Positions 6,668 through 14,295 of a stretch of DNA of 64,000 bases are shown in pieces. The stretch spans positions 806,001 to 870,000 of the forward strand of contig CP102272.1 in NCBI GenBank assembly GCA_025149125.1, in the 5' to 3' direction. This DNA is from [Clostridium] asparagiforme DSM 15981. GTDB lineage: Bacteria > Bacillota > Clostridia > Lachnospirales > Lachnospiraceae. Under the pieces are notes generated by a model. The model did not search any database, was not told the origin of the DNA, and was given only the letters and a program-made list of their open reading frames with translations. Position 1 is the stretch's first letter. Every line of letters starts with the position of its first letter. Position numbers and translations under genes: made by a program.

Positions 6668-6682
6668 GGGCAGGTGAGAGTA

Positions 6683-8050
6683 TTGTTTGGACGGATAATG
6701 GACGCAATTAGAGGGGTGATAAGAAAGATGTTCCCAGCAAAGACACTTAAACAGGTAATCGGACAGAATGTTTCCATCTCTCAGCAGATGATCGAGCGGA
6801 TCGAACTGTGGGGGGCCATGTACCGGGGACAAGGCCCGTGGGTAGACGATCAGGTGGATTCCCTACAGATAGAACAGGGGATTTGCAGAGAATTTGCAAA
6901 CGTCTGCTTGAATGAGATGGAGTCCAGTATTTCCAATGAGCAGCTTGACAAAATTTATCAGGTTGCTATCCGGGAACTGAACGAAAATCTACAGGTGGGG
7001 ATCGGGCTTGGATCATTCTGCATTAAGCCATTGGGAGGGAGCGCTGTGGAATATGTCACGGCTGACCGTTTTGTACCGATAGCATTTGATGCCCGTGGAC
7101 GCCTGACCAGCGTGGTGTTCATTCAGGTCAAGCGAATCAGTGAGGATAATTTTTATCTGCGGTTCGAATTCCACGAGTGGAATCAGGACCTTACACTGCG
7201 GATTCAGAATAAGGCATACCACACATCTAACCCAATCAGCATAGGAAGCCCAGTTGAATTGTCAGTTGTGGATGAGTGGGCGGGATTACCAGATGATGTT
7301 ATGTATCAAGGCGTGGAACGACCTGACTTTGGATATTACCGAAACCCTATCAAGAATGAGGTGGACGGTTCGTTCTGCGGTGTTTCCATATACGATTCCG
7401 CGATTAACCTAATCAAGAAAACGGATGTACAGTTCGGGCGACTTGATTGGGAGTTTGAGAGCGGAGAACGTGCGGTTCATGTGGATGTGACGGCATTACA
7501 GCCAACACCAGCAATAAGCGGAGGAAAGTCGAAGCTTGTACTACCTAAACTTAATAAGCGGCTGTATAGGGGCTTGAACATCAGTAAGTCCAATGGAGAG
7601 GAACTATACGAGGAATACAGTCCAGAGTTCCGGGATCAAAGTATTATCAATGGCCTGAATGCCTATCTGCGGAGGATTGAATTCAACGTCAGTTTGTCCT
7701 ATGGTGATCTGTCAGATGTTAATGACGTAGACAAGACCGCCACAGAGGCCAAGATCGCCAAAAAGCGCAAGTACAACATGGTTAAGGCTATTCAATCCAA
7801 CCTGGAAGATTGCCTGGAGGATTTGGTGTATGCGCTGGCCTTCTATAATGGCATGACCCGGAGCGGATACGAGTTCTTGTGTACGTTTAAGGATTCCATT
7901 CTTGTGGATGAGGAGGAAGAACGGCAGCAGGACCGTAACGATGTGGCTATGGGAGTTATGAGACTGGAAGAGTATCGTTCCAAGTGGTACGGGGAGACGC
8001 TGGAAGAGGCTGCTAAGAATCTTCCAGAGGTGGCCGCCGTAGAGGAGTAA
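6683..8050 (+). CDS. Portal protein
   Basis: About 455 aa. TTG 6683 is chosen because AGGTG lies 6 nt upstream; GTG 6674 is an alternative. Portals of the SPP1 Gp6 type form the dodecameric ring at the capsid vertex. Supporting features are the position directly after terminase, the length, the N-terminal region with ELWGAMYRGQGPW, the internal EYSPEFRDQSIINGLNAYLR block, and an acidic C-terminus. The last 35 residues (MGVMRLEEYRSKWYGETLEE onward) are nearly identical to the element 2 portal although the rest is divergent, marking a recombination junction. Confidence 0.85.
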   Translation: MFGRIMDAIRGVIRKMFPAKTLKQVIGQNVSISQQMIERIELWGAMYRGQGPWVDDQVDSLQIEQGICREFANVCLNEMESSISNEQLDKIYQVAIRELNENLQVGIGLGSFCIKPLGGSAVEYVTADRFVPIAFDARGRLTSVVFIQVKRISEDNFYLRFEFHEWNQDLTLRIQNKAYHTSNPISIGSPVELSVVDEWAGLPDDVMYQGVERPDFGYYRNPIKNEVDGSFCGVSIYDSAINLIKKTDVQFGRLDWEFESGERAVHVDVTALQPTPAISGGKSKLVLPKLNKRLYRGLNISKSNGEELYEEYSPEFRDQSIINGLNAYLRRIEFNVSLSYGDLSDVNDVDKTATEAKIAKKRKYNMVKAIQSNLEDCLEDLVYALAFYNGMTRSGYEFLCTFKDSILVDEEEERQQDRNDVAMGVMRLEEYRSKWYGETLEEAAKNLPEVAAVEE

Positions 8051-8054
8051 TGTT

Positions 8055-9233
8055 ATGACGCCTGACGAACTGGAAAAGCTGCCGAAACCATTGGAACGTA
8101 TTATGCGGGACTTGGAAATTTCCATTATGCAGGAGATCATAGAACGGATCAAGGCAGTGGCGCAGATAACGCCGGTCACGGACTGGCTCCTGATGAGAAT
8201 TACGGCCATTGGAATGAGCAAGTCAAAGATTAAGCGCCTGATCGGTGAGGCTATTAGAGAGACGGACTTACGAGTGGATGATATCTATGAACAGGCGGTG
8301 AGTTCAGACTTCATTCGCAACAAGGAAATATATGAGTCTGTAGAAAAAGAATACATCCCATACGAGGAAAACAAGTGGCTGCAACAAGTTGTTGAAACCG
8401 CCAGACGGCAGACCAAGGACAGCTTGCGTCCCATGGAAAACATCACCCAGACAATGGGATTCAATGTTCCAATGGGCGGTAGCAAGAAGGTGTTCACGCC
8501 ATTGTCTGAGTATTTGGAGCGCAGCATGGACAAGGCCATGATGGGAATCGTGACGGGAACCAAGACCTACAGCCAGGCCGTGGGTGATGTGATTGACGAG
8601 ATGACGGCCAGTGGAATCCGAACGGTAGACTATGCCTCTGGTAAGTCGGATCGGATCGAGGTAGCAGCCCGCCGGGCTGTAATGACCGGTGTGGCTCAGA
8701 TGACGGACAAGGTCAACGAGAAGAACGCTGAAGAGCTGGGAACGGACCACTGGGAGGTTGATTGGCACATAGGTGCCAGGAACACCGGAACTGGATATCT
8801 TAATCACCAGAACTGGCAGGGGAAAGTATACAGCAGCGCAGAAATGCGGACCATTTGCGGACTGGGTGAAATGCTTGGTTTTGCAGGAATTAACTGTTAT
8901 CATATCCGGTTCCCGTTCATCCCCGGTATCAGCAAGCGAAAATATACGGATGAGTGGCTGGCGGAGCAGAACCGGAGGGAAAACGAGAAAAAAGTTTTCC
9001 GAGGCCGGGAATATGACACCTATGGGGCCTTGCAGTATCAGCGGAGCCTAGAACGGTCCATTCGAAAGCAGAAACAGGACGTTGCACTGCTGGAAGCTGC
9101 CGGGGCTGATAAGGAGATTATCACAGCGGCAAAATGCCGGTTGAGGTTGACCAATAGAACTTATACGGAGTTTTCGAAAGAAATGGGACTGCGGCAGCAA
9201 CGGGAGCGGTTGAGGACTGCGAAAACGGCATGA
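8055..9233 (+). CDS. Phage minor capsid protein 2 (Phage_min_cap2)
   Basis: 392 aa, ATG 8055 after GAGGAGTAATGTT. The long helical N-terminus and the middle motif TASGIRTVDYASGKSDRIEV, with AARRAVMTGVAQMT, are characteristic of A118-type minor capsid protein 2, a head component translated next to the portal. The HWEVDWHIGARNTGTGYLNH and GINCYHIRFPF segments keep conserved His/Cys residues. It is about 95% identical by eye to the element 2 copy. A cryptic zinc-ribbon reading frame continues in the same frame directly after its TGA stop. Confidence 0.88.
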   Translation: MTPDELEKLPKPLERIMRDLEISIMQEIIERIKAVAQITPVTDWLLMRITAIGMSKSKIKRLIGEAIRETDLRVDDIYEQAVSSDFIRNKEIYESVEKEYIPYEENKWLQQVVETARRQTKDSLRPMENITQTMGFNVPMGGSKKVFTPLSEYLERSMDKAMMGIVTGTKTYSQAVGDVIDEMTASGIRTVDYASGKSDRIEVAARRAVMTGVAQMTDKVNEKNAEELGTDHWEVDWHIGARNTGTGYLNHQNWQGKVYSSAEMRTICGLGEMLGFAGINCYHIRFPFIPGISKRKYTDEWLAEQNRRENEKKVFRGREYDTYGALQYQRSLERSIRKQKQDVALLEAAGADKEIITAAKCRLRLTNRTYTEFSKEMGLRQQRERLRTAKTA

Positions 9234-9344
9234 AGGAGGCAACGATATTGCAAACACAATTACCGCAAGCATTGGAACCGGGAATATGGTGGATATGTGA
9301 AACGGTGCACGAAGTGTAATAAGATTGAAAAGGTTGAGAGGTAA
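9234..9344 (+). pseudogene. Start-less small zinc-ribbon ORF relic
   Basis: The frame RRQRYCKHNYRKHWNREYGG, then YVKRCTKCNKIEKVER, is open from the capsid gene's TGA to 9344 but has no ATG, GTG or TTG start. The element 2 equivalent keeps the start region (TTG 51464 behind AAGGAGGTG) yet has an internal TAA. Both copies therefore look broken in different places. It is in frame with the upstream gene, so stop readthrough would append it. Confidence 0.5.
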
Positions 9345-9373
9345 GCATCCAGGCATATCCTGGGTGCTCTTTT
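9345..9373 (+). terminator. Rho-independent terminator
   Basis: GCATCCAGG-CATAT-CCTGGGTGC followed by TCTTTTAT. Conserved at 51593-51622. It separates the packaging/portal genes from the scaffold and capsid genes and may lower readthrough. Confidence 0.7.
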
Positions 9374-9457
9374 ATACCCCAAATTGCCCGGCACGGCGTA
9401 AAACTACCAGCGCAAGGGAGGCGACCCCGTATAAAAGCGTAGCGAGAAAGGAGAAGC

Positions 9458-10009
9458 ATGAAACGTAAATTTTTGGAGGACATGGGACTGACGAAGGAGC
9501 AGGTGGACAGCATCATGACCGAAAACGGGAATGACATCGAAGCGGCCAAGGGGGACCTGGAACAGGTCAAGACTGAATTGGAACAGACCAAAACGCAGCT
9601 TCAGGAGGCGAACACCACCATTGACGGGTTTAAGGACTACGATCAGGTAAAAGGACAGGTTGAGGAGTACAAAACCAAGTATGAACAGTCCAAGGCTGAG
9701 TACGAGGAAAAGATCGCAGATATGCAGTTCTCCCAGAGCTTGGAAGCTGCGATTACTGCCGCTGGCGGGAGAAATGCTAAGGCGGTAAAAGCGCTGCTGG
9801 ATGTGGATTCGCTCAAACAGAGCAAGGACCAGACCGCCGATATTAAGGCGGCCATAGAAGCTTGTCAGAATGATAACGGTTATCTTTTTGGCGCTAATGA
9901 ACCGATTAACAATCCGGTAGGCCCCACAAGCGGAAAAGAGACTGGAGGTATTGATGCAAATACCGCAGCACTCCGCGCGGCAATGGGATTACCGGCAGAA
10001 ACCAAATAA
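9458..10009 (+). CDS. Scaffold protein (phage minor structural GP20)
   Basis: 183 aa; ATG after AAAGGAGAAGC. It is largely coiled coil (DLEQVKTELEQTKTQLQEAN, then VKGQVEEYKTKYEQSKAEYE). A conserved C-terminal helix region ends in LRAAMGLP, where scaffolds contact capsid. Length and position between minor capsid protein 2 and the capsid gene fit GP20 scaffolds, which guide procapsid assembly and are removed later. The sequence differs from the element 2 scaffold, matching the swapped capsid next door. Confidence 0.8.
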   Translation: MKRKFLEDMGLTKEQVDSIMTENGNDIEAAKGDLEQVKTELEQTKTQLQEANTTIDGFKDYDQVKGQVEEYKTKYEQSKAEYEEKIADMQFSQSLEAAITAAGGRNAKAVKALLDVDSLKQSKDQTADIKAAIEACQNDNGYLFGANEPINNPVGPTSGKETGGIDANTAALRAAMGLPAETK

Positions 10010-10029
10010 GAAAGAAGAGGTAAAAGAAT

Positions 10030-10902
10030 ATGCCCAACACTATTGCATTAGCAAAAAATTATACTGCGCTGCTGGATGAAGTATACAGGAAGGCGTCAGT
10101 TACAGCCGATTTGACCAGTGACACATCAATGATGAGGGCAGGAGCCAACGCGAATGAAATTTTATACCCGCAGATTGATGTGACTGGATTAGGCGATTAT
10201 AGCCGTAATAGCGGTTATACCGGCGGAGCTGTAAACGTTGTATGGAAAACGACCGCGTTCAACTATGACCGTGGCACGAAAATCTCGGTTGACACCATGG
10301 ATGATCAGGAGACGTTTAACATTGCCTTTGGAATGGCCGGTGGAACCTTGCAGCGCGATAAAGTAGCACCCGAGGCGGACGCGTTTACATTTGCGACACT
10401 GGCTGGAATTGAGGGTATTTCCAAGGCAACCCCGGCAACCTATGCGGACGCCTCTGAATTTCTGGCGGCATTACTGGCTGCCAAGAGCATTATGGATGAG
10501 GATGAAGTGCCGGAGGAAGGCCGGTATTTGTATGCCACACCCACGCTTTTAAATGGTGTTATGGCGTTGGATACTACCAAGTCCAAGGAAGTGCTTTCCA
10601 CTTTTGCATTCAAAAAGGCTGTACCGCAGTCCCGCTTTTACACAGCGATTGATTTGCTTGACGGAAAAACCTCCGGAGAGGAATTGGGACATTTCAAGAA
10701 AGCAGAGAGCGGGAAAGATATCAACTTTATGATCATCCACAAACCGGCGATCATTAAGTTTGACAAACATATTGCGTCCGACATTATTCCCCCGTCCCTC
10801 AATCCCGATTCTGATGCGTATATCTCAAAGTATCGGAAATATGGTCTGGTGGATGTGTACAAGAACAAAGTGGCCGGAATCTATCTGAGCCACAAAGCAT
10901 AA
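10030..10902 (+). CDS. Major capsid protein
   Basis: 290 aa, ATG after AAGAAGAGGTAAAAGAAT. Assigned by position after the scaffold and by composition: an N-terminal NTIALAKNYTALLDEVYRKA helix, ATATYAD-like A-domain segments, and a C-terminal YGLVDVYKNKVAGIYLSHKA strand. It probably has the HK97 fold. It shares no obvious similarity with the 397-aa capsid of element 2 and lacks that protein's extra C-terminal domain, so the two elements would have serologically different heads. Confidence 0.75.
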   Translation: MPNTIALAKNYTALLDEVYRKASVTADLTSDTSMMRAGANANEILYPQIDVTGLGDYSRNSGYTGGAVNVVWKTTAFNYDRGTKISVDTMDDQETFNIAFGMAGGTLQRDKVAPEADAFTFATLAGIEGISKATPATYADASEFLAALLAAKSIMDEDEVPEEGRYLYATPTLLNGVMALDTTKSKEVLSTFAFKKAVPQSRFYTAIDLLDGKTSGEELGHFKKAESGKDINFMIIHKPAIIKFDKHIASDIIPPSLNPDSDAYISKYRKYGLVDVYKNKVAGIYLSHKA

Positions 10903-10913
10903 GGAGAACGACT

Positions 10914-11069
10914 ATGAGAAGAGTAGGAATGGGCGCGGAACCCAAGAAAACGATGGAACAGCAGATGGAGGAATTGAAAACCCAGAATGCTGCGCTGGAG
11001 GCTGAAAACGAAAAGTTAAAAGCTGAAAATGCCGATATGAAAGCGGGAAAAACCAAACAGGAAAAGTAA
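10914..11069 (+). CDS. Small coiled-coil protein (51 aa)
   Basis: ATG 10914 follows AAGGAGAACGACT; ends at 11069. Residues 15-42 (MEQQMEELKTQNAALEAENE, then KLKAENADMK) show leucine/alanine heptads of a coiled coil. It sits between capsid and connector and has no counterpart in element 2, so it belongs to this capsid module. It may be a decoration or assembly factor, or a structural remnant. Confidence 0.6.
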   Translation: MRRVGMGAEPKKTMEQQMEELKTQNAALEAENEKLKAENADMKAGKTKQEK

Positions 11070-11083
11070 GGAGGTAAGCGCTG

Positions 11084-11455
11084 ATGATCTATGCAGACGA
11101 AAAATTTTACACTGAAAATTATTTGCTTGGAAGAAAGCCGGTCATCAGCGCGGGCTTTCCCTTCTACGCCCGCCAGGCCAGCCAGGTGATTGATCAGCAT
11201 ACCTTTGGCCGGTTGAAGGACGCGCAGGACGTACCAGAATTGGTCAAGATGTGTTGCTGTGAGCTTGCCGAAGAGGAGTTCCGGAGGGAGAAACAGCAGC
11301 GGGACTCCGGCGGGAAAACAGCGGAGAAGATTGGTACATATTCGGTCAGCTTTGGAACGGCGCGTGATATGGCTGAGGCATCACGGTTGGGCTTGCGGTA
11401 TATCGTCAAAAAGTGGCTGGAGGATACCGGGTTGTGTTATCAGGGGGTGGATTGA
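11084..11455 (+). CDS. Head-tail connector protein
   Basis: 123 aa, ATG after AAGGAGGTAAGCGCTG. This position right after the capsid is that of gp6-like adaptor proteins, which bind the portal and extend the DNA channel. Helical content (DVPELVKMCCCELAEEEFRR and ASRLGLRYIVKKWL) agrees. Nearly identical to the element 2 copy. The stop overlaps the next ATG (TGATG). Confidence 0.75.
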   Translation: MIYADEKFYTENYLLGRKPVISAGFPFYARQASQVIDQHTFGRLKDAQDVPELVKMCCCELAEEEFRREKQQRDSGGKTAEKIGTYSVSFGTARDMAEASRLGLRYIVKKWLEDTGLCYQGVD

Positions 11456-11835
11456 TGTATACCAATTCGGATGTGACACTGTACCTGTACAGCAAGGACG
11501 GGTCGACGGTGAAATACACCCGTAAGCCCATAGAAGGGGTGTATTGGGAGGATGTAAGGCAATCCACATTTCTGCGCACCGGTCAGCGTGACGCCTGTTC
11601 TGCGCTGCTGGTGATCCCTCTGGAGAGTCTGGACGGACCGATCAAGTTCACGCAAGGGAAAGATTTGGCCGCAAAAGGGATTATTGCCGACGAGATTGAC
11701 AGCAGCAGCCAGGAGGCGTTATCCAAGTCATTGGCTGCGCTGAAAGCCACGCATGGATATGTAACCATAACCATGGTGGATGATCGTCTGTATGGTAGTG
11801 AGACAATGCAGCATTACGAGCTGTCATGTAAGTAG
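11455..11835 (+). CDS. Minor capsid protein 1-like (head closure)
   Basis: 126 aa; ATG 11455 overlaps the preceding TGA. The text VTLYLYSKDGSTVKYTRKPI and WEDVRQSTFLRTGQRDACS resembles the Minor_capsid_1 family of A118-like phages, a head-completion or stopper protein. It is the first of three consecutive small minor capsid genes, an order typical of these phages. Confidence 0.72.
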   Translation: MYTNSDVTLYLYSKDGSTVKYTRKPIEGVYWEDVRQSTFLRTGQRDACSALLVIPLESLDGPIKFTQGKDLAAKGIIADEIDSSSQEALSKSLAALKATHGYVTITMVDDRLYGSETMQHYELSCK

Positions 11836-11844
11836 GTGGCCCCG

Positions 11845-12270
11845 GTGAATGTGAAGTTAAATGTATTGTCCCATGAGGCGCTTTTGGCGAAGTATGGGCT
11901 ACAAGAAGGTGGACCGGTACAAAAACTGGTAGACAGAGAGGTCATGCGGTATATGGTTGATTACATGCCGCGGCGTCAGGCCGGTGAGCTGGAGCACATG
12001 ATGATATTGTCCACGGTGATCGGTTCCGGCCAGATTGATATACCTGGCCCATATGCGCATTATCTGCATGAGGGAATTTTATATGTATCCCCGACCACGG
12101 GAAGTGCTTGGGCGAAGAAAGACGAGATCAAAGTTCCAACGGATCGGTTGCTGACCTATGCGGGCGCTCCCATGCGTGGTAAGAAGTTCTTTGACCGTAT
12201 GAAGGCGGATCACAAAGACGATATCCTGAAAGACGCACAGGCCCTTGTAGACAGAGGAGGAAAGACGTGA
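11845..12270 (+). CDS. Minor capsid protein 2-like (Minor_capsid_2)
   Basis: 141 aa from GTG 11845. This start is chosen because TAGGTGG lies just upstream and it aligns with the GTG start of the element 2 copy. The central PYAHYLHEGILYVSPTTGSA motif (the family's YAHYQHEGxL) and the C-terminal GKKFFDRMKADHKDDI segment are characteristic. It likely works at the head-tail joint. It overlaps the next start by 4 nt. Confidence 0.75.
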   Translation: MNVKLNVLSHEALLAKYGLQEGGPVQKLVDREVMRYMVDYMPRRQAGELEHMMILSTVIGSGQIDIPGPYAHYLHEGILYVSPTTGSAWAKKDEIKVPTDRLLTYAGAPMRGKKFFDRMKADHKDDILKDAQALVDRGGKT

Positions 12271-12722
12271 CAATCATAGATTATATGCGTCAGAAATTAA
12301 CCGAGTATCCAAAGATATCGGAATTTCTGGGCGGAGATGATATCCACATTGATTTTACGGACCCGTCACCGGTAAATTATGGCCTGTCAAGCACCGGGGA
12401 TAGCCTGATCAAGGAAGATATGCTTGGGAACCAGACGAGGCGACATAACTTCACGCTGTATGCGGTGGGGCAGTCGTTCACGGATTACTGGCGTCTGGCG
12501 AACAGCAACTTCCTCTTGGAATTGGCCTATTGGCTGGAACGCTTGCCGGAGGAACGCGGCATAGAGGTAGAGGTGGATGGAAAGAAGCTGACGGGGAAAT
12601 TTGTGGGGGCAACCACGGCCAATGCTATGGCTATGCAGCCAATGGGTGAAACAATGGATAACGGCGTACTGTACCAGTTGCAGATAAGCGCCACGTACAA
12701 AATAGAAAGCGAGGAATTTTAA
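12267..12722 (+). CDS. Minor capsid protein 3-like / tail terminator
   Basis: 151 aa, GTG start after AGGAGGAAAGAC. Third gene of the minor capsid set. The sequence SPVNYGLSSTGDSLIKEDML, and the family-like RHNFTLYAVGQSFTDYWRLA, fit Minor_capsid_3, which resembles tail terminators that cap the tail tube. It shares its operon position with the element 2 copy, which differs mainly at residues 85-105. Confidence 0.7.
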   Translation: MTIIDYMRQKLTEYPKISEFLGGDDIHIDFTDPSPVNYGLSSTGDSLIKEDMLGNQTRRHNFTLYAVGQSFTDYWRLANSNFLLELAYWLERLPEERGIEVEVDGKKLTGKFVGATTANAMAMQPMGETMDNGVLYQLQISATYKIESEEF

Positions 12723-13235
12723 ATGCCCGATGCAGCAGTAGGAAAAATCAAACGGAAATTCATGGCTCATTTCATCAATGCCGCGCTGCCGTCCGCCTCC
12801 TCTCCGGTGTTCGTGCGCCTGGGGAATGACCTGGAAGAGTACAGCGTGGAAATGAATGCCAACGTAGAAACCAAAACCAATATCAAGGGTGAAACCTCTG
12901 TTAATCTGGACAGTTACCAGCCGCAGGCGTCGGTAGAACCTTATTATGCTGAGGTTGGCGATCCGCTGTTTGAGCGCTTACAGACGATTGCGGATGAGCG
13001 CCAGACATTGGACGACCTGAAAACCGAGACGGTGGAAGTCCATTTGTGGGAGGCTCCCACCTCCGGGAAATACGTGGCGTATAAGGAGGATGGTATCATC
13101 GAAGTGGTCAGCTATGGAGGAGATACCACCGGATATCAGATTCCATTTAACGTCCACTCGACAGGGAACCGGGTTAAGGGGACTTTTGACCTTGCGACCA
13201 AGACATTTACGGCGGATTCTAGTTCCGCAGCATAA
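12723..13235 (+). CDS. Major tail (tube) protein
   Basis: 170 aa; ATG 12723 (AATTTTAAATG, coupled to the previous stop). Beta-rich sequence with NDLEEYSVEMNANVETKTNI and a C-terminal IPFNVHSTGNRVKGTFDLAT strand set resembles siphoviral tube proteins, which stack as hexameric rings. Its place before the chaperone, Gp15 and tape measure supports this. The element 2 copy is almost identical, so the tails are interchangeable. Confidence 0.8.
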   Translation: MPDAAVGKIKRKFMAHFINAALPSASSPVFVRLGNDLEEYSVEMNANVETKTNIKGETSVNLDSYQPQASVEPYYAEVGDPLFERLQTIADERQTLDDLKTETVEVHLWEAPTSGKYVAYKEDGIIEVVSYGGDTTGYQIPFNVHSTGNRVKGTFDLATKTFTADSSSAA

Positions 13236-13247
13236 GGGGGATAGTAC

Positions 13248-13694
13248 ATGCGTAGTATAAGTTTTTGCGAAAATTATAAGTCGTTTTCGATCAATGGAGA
13301 TGAAAGCCGGGTAATCAGATTTAACCCGGATGATCCGAATATTTTGGTTCGTGCGGAGGAAGCACAGAAACGAATCAGCGAAAAGCAGGGGCTACTTACC
13401 ACTGTCAAATTGCGGCCAGATGGAAGCCCGGTAAGTAATTCTGAGGCAGCAAGTGAGGCGTTGCGAGAATTTGACGATATGATCCGCAAAGAAATTAACT
13501 ACGTTTTTAACGCGGATGTATATGACACAGTTTTTGCCGGACAGTCTCCACTGTGCATTGTGGGAGAGGAAAAGGATTTTCTGTTTGAGGCGTTCTTGAA
13601 GGCCGCAATGCCAATTATTGAAGAGGGCATTGCAGAGTTTAACGCCAAAGGCATGGATCGCATTGAAAAGTACACAAAGGAATATTTGAAATGA
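13248..13694 (+). CDS. Tail assembly chaperone
   Basis: 148 aa, ATG 13248 after AAGGGGGATAGTAC. This slot between tube and Gp15 is occupied by the gpG-type chaperone that coats the tape measure. The acidic helical sequence (DDMIRKEINYVFNADVYDTV and FLFEAFLKAAMPIIEEGIAE) fits. It overlaps the next gene by ATGA. I see no classic slippery heptamer at the junction, so expression of the second product is more likely by coupling than by -1 frameshift. Confidence 0.72.
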   Translation: MRSISFCENYKSFSINGDESRVIRFNPDDPNILVRAEEAQKRISEKQGLLTTVKLRPDGSPVSNSEAASEALREFDDMIRKEINYVFNADVYDTVFAGQSPLCIVGEEKDFLFEAFLKAAMPIIEEGIAEFNAKGMDRIEKYTKEYLK

Positions 13695-14248
13695 TTGGCC
13701 GGTTGCCATCCACCCTGGAGGTTGGCGGAAAACTGTATAAGATTCGCACAGACTTCCGCGACATACTGACTATCATGTTGGCGTTCTCCGATCCAGAGCT
13801 TGACGAACGGGAAAAGTATGCGGTTATGCTTACTATCTTGTATGAGGATCACGATATTCCCGCGGAGGATGTGCCGGAGGCCATAGAGCGGGCTATCTGG
13901 TTTCTGGATTGCGGTCAGACCAACGAGGATAAGAAGCCGCCGCGCAAGGTTATGGACTGGGAGCAAGACGAATCAATCTTGTTCCCATCCATCAACAAGG
14001 TTGCGGGAAAGGAGGTTCGTGCCGTAGAGCATATGCACTGGTGGACCTTCATGGGATATTTTATGGAGATCGAGGACGGGACATTTTCCACGGTGCTGAG
14101 TATTCGCCAAAAACGGTCAAGAGGCAAGAAACTGGAGAAGTGGGAGCAGGAATTTTACCGGAACAATCGTGCACTTTGTGATCTGAAAACGAGATATACC
14201 GCTGAGGAACAGGCTGAAATTGATGAATGGAACAAATTACTGGGGTAG
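13691..14248 (+). CDS. Gp15-family tail assembly protein
   Basis: 185 aa. RLPSTLEVGGKLYKIRTDFR at the start and the WWTFMGYFMEIEDGTFSTVL segment are signatures of bacteriophage Gp15 proteins, the second tail chaperone. The ATGA overlap suggests stoichiometric coupling with the first chaperone. DNA is essentially identical to element 2 up to about 14050 and then diverges slightly. Confidence 0.82.
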   Translation: MIGRLPSTLEVGGKLYKIRTDFRDILTIMLAFSDPELDEREKYAVMLTILYEDHDIPAEDVPEAIERAIWFLDCGQTNEDKKPPRKVMDWEQDESILFPSINKVAGKEVRAVEHMHWWTFMGYFMEIEDGTFSTVLSIRQKRSRGKKLEKWEQEFYRNNRALCDLKTRYTAEEQAEIDEWNKLLG

Positions 14249-14272
14249 GACGCTGACTGGCGTCTTATTTTT
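14249..14272 (+). terminator. Short hairpin with T-tract before the tape-measure gene
   Basis: GACGC-TGACTG-GCGTC followed by TTATTTTT. Conserved in element 2 with a changed loop (TGATCG). The short stem suggests partial termination or attenuation inside the tail operon. Confidence 0.6.
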
Positions 14273-14295
14273 GTGCGCGGAATCGAGGTGATAAC

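Noticed and set aside
13680..13700. Programmed -1 frameshift between the two tail chaperone genes
   Set aside because: No slippery heptamer is visible; the ATGA overlap explains coupling.
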